This document shows, piece after piece, positions 59,998 to 64,000 of a stretch of DNA of 64,000 nt. Every line of letters starts with the position of its first letter. The stretch's first letter is position 1. A program made the position numbers and the translations under genes. Source of the stretch: Haloferula rosea (GTDB taxonomy: Bacteria; Verrucomicrobiota; Verrucomicrobiia; Verrucomicrobiales; Akkermansiaceae); assembly GCF_016595525.1 (NCBI RefSeq), contig NZ_JAENII010000009.1, positions 1 through 64,000 of the forward strand, given 5' to 3'. The notes under the pieces were generated by a model, which was not told the origin of the DNA, ran no database searches, and was given only the letters and a program-made list of their open reading frames with translations.

Positions 59998-61077
59998 ATG
60001 ACCAAGGTTTTCGTCAGTGGCTGCTATGACATCGTGCATGGAGGCCATCTCCAGTTTTTCGAGGAGGCGAGAGCCTTGGGTGATCATCTGACGGTGTCGT
60101 TCGCCTCGGAAGAGGTCTTGTGGATCCACAAACGCCGCAAACCGTCGATTCCCGACGAGCACAAGAAGGCGCTGCTTGATGGCATGCGGGTCGTGGATGC
60201 CGTGGTGATCGGAGACAGCCACGAGGAAGGCCTGGACTTCAAGGAGCATTTCCTTGCGATTCGTCCGGACATCCTCGCCGTCACGGAAGATGATCAGTAT
60301 GCCGATCTGAAGCGTGCTCTCTGCGCGGAGGTCGGTGCCCGCTATGTGCGTCTTCCAAAAACGCCTCCGCGTTTCCAGCCGGTGTCCACGTCGTCCATCG
60401 TGCGCTGGGTGCAGGCTCCTACCGAGGCGCCACTCCGTGTCGACTTCGCTGGCGGTTGGCTGGATGTGCCGAGGTTTTCGCGCCCGGGGGAGTTCGTGGT
60501 GAATTGCGCGATCTCGCCCATGGTTTCGCTTCGGGATTGGAGCTACGAAAAGCAGTCCGGTCTCGGGGGGAGCGGTGCCTGGGCATTGCTGAACGGTCGC
60601 TGTGGTATCGAATCCGAGATTGATCTCGGTGTGGGTTGGCAGGATCCGGCGGTGATCCGGGAAACCGGACTTTGCGTGTGGCGATCGGGCGAAAAACCGT
60701 CCCTTGATTTCAAACAAAGTGGGGACTTCCTGCGAGGAAAGATGGCGATCCTCTGGACGGGCAAGCAGCATGACACTCCCGGCGTGGTGGGTGTTCCACG
60801 GGATTACGACCGCATCGCGGAATCCGGCCGCTTGGCTCGGACCGCGGTGATGGAATCCGATCTGGATAAGCTTGGTCAGGCCGTGGCCTTGTACCACCAA
60901 ACCCAGTTGGACGAAGGGATGGATCGTCTGGAACCTGTCGCAAACTCGATCAGTCACAAGTACTGTGGCGGCGGCTATGGAGGTTATGCCTTGTATCTTT
61001 TCGCATCGGCGACCGATCGGGATCGTGCGGTCGGCGAGAATGAGAACGTTCAGGCCATCGAGCCCTTCATCCGCTGA
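59998..61077 (+). CDS. Cytidylyltransferase - GHMP sugar kinase fusion
   Basis: 359 residues with two domains. Residues 1-135 are a TagD/RfaE-type nucleotidyltransferase: FVSGCYDIVHGGHLQFF with the HxGH motif at 14-17, RPDILAVTEDDQY and VSTSSIV near 130. Residues about 142-359 resemble GHMP kinases: APLRVDFAGGWLDVPRFS, SGLGGSGAWALL (glycine-rich phosphate loop) and the C-terminal YCGGGYGGYALYL. The pairing suggests one protein that phosphorylates a sugar and activates it as an NDP-sugar, as HldE or Fkp do with other domains. The sugar is unknown; fucose or heptose are candidates. Confidence 0.85.
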   Translation: MTKVFVSGCYDIVHGGHLQFFEEARALGDHLTVSFASEEVLWIHKRRKPSIPDEHKKALLDGMRVVDAVVIGDSHEEGLDFKEHFLAIRPDILAVTEDDQYADLKRALCAEVGARYVRLPKTPPRFQPVSTSSIVRWVQAPTEAPLRVDFAGGWLDVPRFSRPGEFVVNCAISPMVSLRDWSYEKQSGLGGSGAWALLNGRCGIESEIDLGVGWQDPAVIRETGLCVWRSGEKPSLDFKQSGDFLRGKMAILWTGKQHDTPGVVGVPRDYDRIAESGRLARTAVMESDLDKLGQAVALYHQTQLDEGMDRLEPVANSISHKYCGGGYGGYALYLFASATDRDRAVGENENVQAIEPFIR

Positions 61078-61088
61078 CTTCTGTTGGA

Positions 61089-61850
61089 ATGAAGACCGTT
61101 CGTGTCATCGGGCTGCCACTGGCCTGCACCGACTACCAAGGGGCGGTGACCTGGATTTTCGAGAAGGCACGATGCGGTTCTCAGGCCTACGCGGTCGAAG
61201 CCGCCAATACGCACGTCGCGGCCATGAGCCGACACGAGCGCAGCTTCAGGGCGACGATGGAGCGTTTCGACCTGATCGTGCCCGACGGCATGCCCCTCGT
61301 CTGGTCGCTGAATCTCCAACTTCCTGAATCCGATCAACTCGAAGACCGTGTTTACGGGCCGACGTTGATGCTGGAAACGATCAAGGCGTCTGAGCGTCAC
61401 GATGACTTGAAGCATTTTCTCCTCGGCGGCAAGGAGTCGACTCTCGAGAGCCTCCAAACCAACCTCGACGAACAGTTTCCCGAAGCGACGATCGCCGGCA
61501 GCTACTCACCGCCATTCGGTGAGTGGCCGGAAGATGAGTTCGAGCGGATTTGTGCGAAAATCGTCGAGTCCGGAGCCAACCTGATCTGGGTCGGTTTGGG
61601 GTGCCCCAAGCAGGAGGACTGGATCGCCCGTCACAAGGATCGGCTGCCGGCGGGGGTCTATTTCGGGATCGGTGCGGCATTTGCGTTTCACGCAGGTGAG
61701 GTGTCCCAAGCTCCGGCAGTCATTCAGAAGGCCGGGCTGGAATGGGCGTACCGCCTCGCAGCGGAACCCCGCCGCCTCTTCAAGCGCTATCTCGTCCACA
61801 ACAGCCTGTTCGTGTGGTATTCTCTATGGGACCACGCACGGGCTCGGTGA
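61089..61850 (+). CDS. WecG/TagA/CpsF family glycosyltransferase
   Basis: 253 residues (GT26 family). Visible motifs: VEAANTHVAAMSRHERSFRATMERFDLIVPDGMPLVW, VYGPTLMLETI, HFLLGGKESTLESL, NLIWVGLGCPKQEDWIARHKDRLPAGVYFGIGAAFAFHAGEV and GLEWAYRLAAEPRRLFKRYLVHN. The family transfers ManNAc, ManNAcA or related sugars onto an undecaprenyl-linked sugar. An acceptor-building partner and a polymerase/flippase are not in the window, so the locus here is only partial or genes lie elsewhere. Confidence 0.93.
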   Translation: MKTVRVIGLPLACTDYQGAVTWIFEKARCGSQAYAVEAANTHVAAMSRHERSFRATMERFDLIVPDGMPLVWSLNLQLPESDQLEDRVYGPTLMLETIKASERHDDLKHFLLGGKESTLESLQTNLDEQFPEATIAGSYSPPFGEWPEDEFERICAKIVESGANLIWVGLGCPKQEDWIARHKDRLPAGVYFGIGAAFAFHAGEVSQAPAVIQKAGLEWAYRLAAEPRRLFKRYLVHNSLFVWYSLWDHARAR

Positions 61851-61914
61851 TCCGTCCGTCGGTCTGCGACGTCGACCTGCCACCGAGCCAGATTTCCTAC
61901 CCCCATTTCCGACC

Positions 61915-62508
61915 ATGTCAGCGACACACATTCATCCCAGCACGACGCTTCCACGGCACTCGAAAGAAGTCCTTCTGAAGCAAAAAGGCTGCGTACTCTG
62001 GCTCTGCGGCCTCTCGGGCTCAGGCAAGTCCACCATCGCCAACGCCCTTGAGCACGTCCTTCATGACAAAGGGCGATTTGTCGTCCGCTTGGATGGCGAC
62101 AACCTGAGGACCGGTCTCAACAACAATCTCGGCTTCAGCGACGAAGACCGGCTTGAGAACATCCGGCGCACCGCCGAACTTGCCAAAGTGCTGGCTGACA
62201 ACGGGGTGATCGTGCTCTGCTCCTTGATCACGCCCCGCGGTCACCTCCGCGACCTCGCTCGCGGTATTCTCGAGGACGATTTCGCCGAGATCTACGTGAA
62301 GGCCGACTACGCCACCTGCGAAGCGCGGGATCCGAAGGGGCTCTACGCCAAGGCCGCGGCCGGCGAGGTAAAGCAGTTTACCGGCAAGGACAGCAGCTTC
62401 GAGGAACCCCAGGAACCCGACCTGATCCTCGATACCGAGAATCTAAGCGTCCAAGACTCGACCTTTGAAGTGCTGGAGTTCCTTCGGAACAAAGGGATTG
62501 CGTCTTAA
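61915..62508 (+). CDS. cysC: Adenylyl-sulfate kinase
   Basis: 197 residues from the ATG at 61915. It phosphorylates APS to PAPS, the sulfate donor. The Walker A is GLSGSGKST; RLDGDNLRTGLNNNLGFSDEDRLENIRRTAEL, SLITPRGHLRDLAR, YVKADYATCEARDPKGLYAKAAAGEVKQFTG and the terminal region are canonical. It lies 64 bp after the glycosyltransferase and 120 bp before cysD. Placement next to the polysaccharide genes suggests PAPS for sulfation, though no sulfotransferase is seen. Confidence 0.95.
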   Translation: MSATHIHPSTTLPRHSKEVLLKQKGCVLWLCGLSGSGKSTIANALEHVLHDKGRFVVRLDGDNLRTGLNNNLGFSDEDRLENIRRTAELAKVLADNGVIVLCSLITPRGHLRDLARGILEDDFAEIYVKADYATCEARDPKGLYAKAAAGEVKQFTGKDSSFEEPQEPDLILDTENLSVQDSTFEVLEFLRNKGIAS

Positions 62509-62582
62509 CATTACCAAGTCACCCAATTAAGTAATTAATTCTTGCCAAAGTCGCGAGCAAGAGTGTTTCCTCCGCGCCGTCC

Positions 62583-62604
62583 GGCTTTCTGACAAGGGAA
62601 AGCC
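62583..62604 (+). promoter_or_regulatory. Inverted repeat upstream of cysD
   Basis: GGCTTTC and GAAAGCC arms, 8-nt spacer, 24 bp before the cysD start in a 120-bp spacer. It could be an operator or a leader hairpin. The AT-rich segment at 62515-62540 may hold the promoter. No known riboswitch recognised. Confidence 0.4.
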
Positions 62605-62628
62605 AAAGTTCTGCAACCACGGTTTCCC

Positions 62629-63534
62629 ATGCCCAACTACCAACTTTCCCACCTCGACCAGCTTGAAGCTGAGGCGATCTTCATCCTGCGTGAAACGGCC
62701 GCCCAGTTCCAGAATCCAGGACTTCTCTTCTCCGCGGGTAAGGACTCCATCGTGATGGCGTGGCTCGCAAGGAAGGCGTTCCATCCTTCCAAGCTTCCTT
62801 TCCCGTTGGTCCACGTCGATACCGGGCACAACTTCCCGGAGACCATCGAGTATCGCGACGAGTTTGCCGAAAAGATGGGTGCCCGGCTCGTGATCGGATC
62901 GGTCCAGAAGTCCATCGATGACGGCAGGGTTGTAGAAGAAACCGGAGCCGATGCCTCACGCAACCGCCTCCAGACGACGACACTCCTCGACACCATCGAG
63001 GAACACAAGTTCGACGCCGTGCTCGGCGGAGGCCGGCGCGATGAAGAAAAGGCCCGGGCCAAAGAGCGCTTCTTCTCCCATCGCGACGACTTCGGTCAGT
63101 GGGATCCGAAGAACCAACGCCCCGAACTTTGGAACCTCTTCAACGGCCGCATGCAACCCGGCGAAAATTTCCGCGTCTTCCCACTGTCCAACTTCACTGA
63201 GATGGACATCTGGATGTACATGAAGCGTGAGGGCATCGTTCTTCCCAGTCTCTACTACGCCCACGAGCGCGACACCATCGTTCGGAACAACACCATCCTG
63301 GCGGTCAGTGAGTTCGTCCAACCCCGCGAAGGCGAAGAAGTGGTGAACCGGAGGATCCGCTTCCGTACCATGGGCGATGCCACCATCACCGGCGCCGTCG
63401 AATCCGACGCCGATACCATGGACAAGATCATCGAGGAAGTCGCCGCCGCCCGCCAGACCGAACGTGGCAATCGTGCCGATGACAAACGTTCGGAAACCTC
63501 CATGGAGGACCGTAAGAAAGAAGGTTATTTCTGA
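62629..63534 (+). CDS. cysD: Sulfate adenylyltransferase subunit 2
   Basis: 301 residues. The ATP-pyrophosphatase-type subunit that with CysN makes APS from sulfate and ATP. Motifs: [20 protein letters not shown] (PP-loop), [60 protein letters not shown] and the C-terminal [18 protein letters not shown]. Full length. cysN follows 86 bp later, with a repeat tract in between. Confidence 0.96.
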   Translation: MPNYQLSHLDQLEAEAIFILRETAAQFQNPGLLFSAGKDSIVMAWLARKAFHPSKLPFPLVHVDTGHNFPETIEYRDEFAEKMGARLVIGSVQKSIDDGRVVEETGADASRNRLQTTTLLDTIEEHKFDAVLGGGRRDEEKARAKERFFSHRDDFGQWDPKNQRPELWNLFNGRMQPGENFRVFPLSNFTEMDIWMYMKREGIVLPSLYYAHERDTIVRNNTILAVSEFVQPREGEEVVNRRIRFRTMGDATITGAVESDADTMDKIIEEVAAARQTERGNRADDKRSETSMEDRKKEGYF

Positions 63535-63567
63535 AGCCAGCCTCCGCCCTTCATCCACCAACTCAGG

Positions 63568-63612
63568 CACTTTCCACTTTTCACTTCACACTTGGCACTC
63601 CCGCTCAGCGGG
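63568..63612 (-). repeat. Repeat tract between cysD and cysN
   Basis: On the minus strand: CCCGC-TGA-GCGGG palindrome (63600-63612), then AGTG followed by GTG-AAGTG-AAAAGTG-GAAAGTG units (63568-63599). This is the inverted form of the modules in the 4.7-kb and 11.5-kb spacers, placed inside an otherwise compact operon, 8 bp before the cysN start. Confidence 0.65.
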
Positions 63613-63620
63613 CAATCACC

Positions 63621-64000
63621 ATGGACCTTCTTCGTTTCACAACCGCCGGTTCCGTCGACGACGGCAAATCCACCCTCATTGGCCGCCTTCTCTATGATTC
63701 CAAATCGATCTTCGAGGATCAGATGGAAGCCGTGGAAGAGAGCTCACGCCGTCGCGGTGACGAGAACGTCAACCTTGCCCTTCTGACCGACGGTCTCAAG
63801 GCTGAGCGCGAGCAGGGCATCACCATCGATGTCGCCTACCGCTACTTCGCGACACCCAAGCGCAAGTTCATCATCGCCGATACACCGGGGCACATCCAGT
63901 ACACCCGCAACATGGTGACCGGCGCCTCCACCGCCAACCTCGCCATTATCCTCGTCGATGCGCGCAAGGGCGTGATCGAGCAGACCAAGCGACACAGCTT
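63621..64000 (+). CDS. cysN: Sulfate adenylyltransferase subunit 1, N-terminal part only
   Basis: The frame opens at 63621 and runs off the right edge (about 126 residues seen). It is the GTPase subunit of ATP sulfurylase. The P-loop reads [21 protein letters not shown]; the switch region [15 protein letters not shown] and the G3 motif [17 protein letters not shown] are intact. Whether a CysC domain is fused at the C-terminus cannot be seen; a separate cysC exists upstream. Confidence 0.95.
   Translation, partial: MDLLRFTTAGSVDDGKSTLIGRLLYDSKSIFEDQMEAVEESSRRRGDENVNLALLTDGLKAEREQGITIDVAYRYFATPKRKFIIADTPGHIQYTRNMVTGASTANLAIILVDARKGVIEQTKRHS

Noticed and set aside
62509-62628. Riboswitch upstream of cysD
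   Set aside because: An inverted repeat is present but I see no conserved core of a known SAM or other sulfur-related riboswitch.

Overview
The window looks like chromosome from a GC-rich member of the Verrucomicrobiota (Luteolibacter/Haloferula-like Verrucomicrobiales). The reasons are a Verru_Chthon cassette protein A, a DUF1800/DUF1501 pair, Tat-exported Gfo/Idh oxidoreductases, LamG/beta-helix secreted proteins, a sialate O-acetylesterase and dispersed palindromic intergenic repeats. Shine-Dalgarno sites are often absent. I see no rRNA, tRNA, CRISPR array, prophage or complete insertion sequence.

Layout. 1-4.6 kb (minus strand): an acetylesterase start, a small polyvalent-protein-type kinase, a higBA toxin-antitoxin pair whose toxin frame is broken, and mutS. 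4.6-5.0 kb: repeat-rich spacer. 5-15.5 kb: a secreted metalloprotease; a three-gene operon (TPR membrane protein, pseudokinase-FGE fusion, zinc-ribbon membrane protein); pabB; a GspG-domain protein; a parvulin pair; rpe, tadA and a lipoprotein peptidase. 15.6-23.6 kb: a bacterial alpha-2-macroglobulin overlapping pbpC. 23.7-33.4 kb (minus strand): a pilin-like Verru_Chthon A gene with a small secreted partner, a large beta-helix/CBM/LamG protein and an oxidoreductase. 33.5-44.8 kb: a HerA-like ATPase, an NlpC/P60 lipoprotein, a CPBP protease-thiL-trmL operon, rseP, an OLD-family nuclease and a DUF3024 protein. 45-53 kb: a vWA-autotransporter fusion, a U32 peptidase, and DUF1800 with DUF1501. 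53-61.9 kb: a surface-polysaccharide locus. 61.9-64 kb: cysC, cysD and the start of cysN.

The polysaccharide locus is the most coherent system. A GbsR/MarR-like regulator overlaps a NusG/RfaH paralogue. The same inverted repeat (TGTTCA, 8 nt, TGAACA) lies before the regulator and before the biosynthetic genes. The leader of the biosynthetic operon carries a 12-mer that differs from the E. coli ops element by one base. The genes make UDP-xylose, UDP-galactofuranose, a UDP-HexNAc uronic acid and GDP-L-fucose, and include an unusual cytidylyltransferase-GHMP kinase fusion and a WecG/TagA glycosyltransferase. The adjoining APS kinase and ATP sulfurylase genes suggest, but do not prove, that the product is sulfated.

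The other recurring theme is a mosaic repeat: tracts of GTGAGAAGTG-like units followed by palindromes with unrelated arms but a common GCTCC/GGTCC end. It fills several spacers and also lies, in frame, inside mutS. All functions are inferred from sequence reading; no database search was run.
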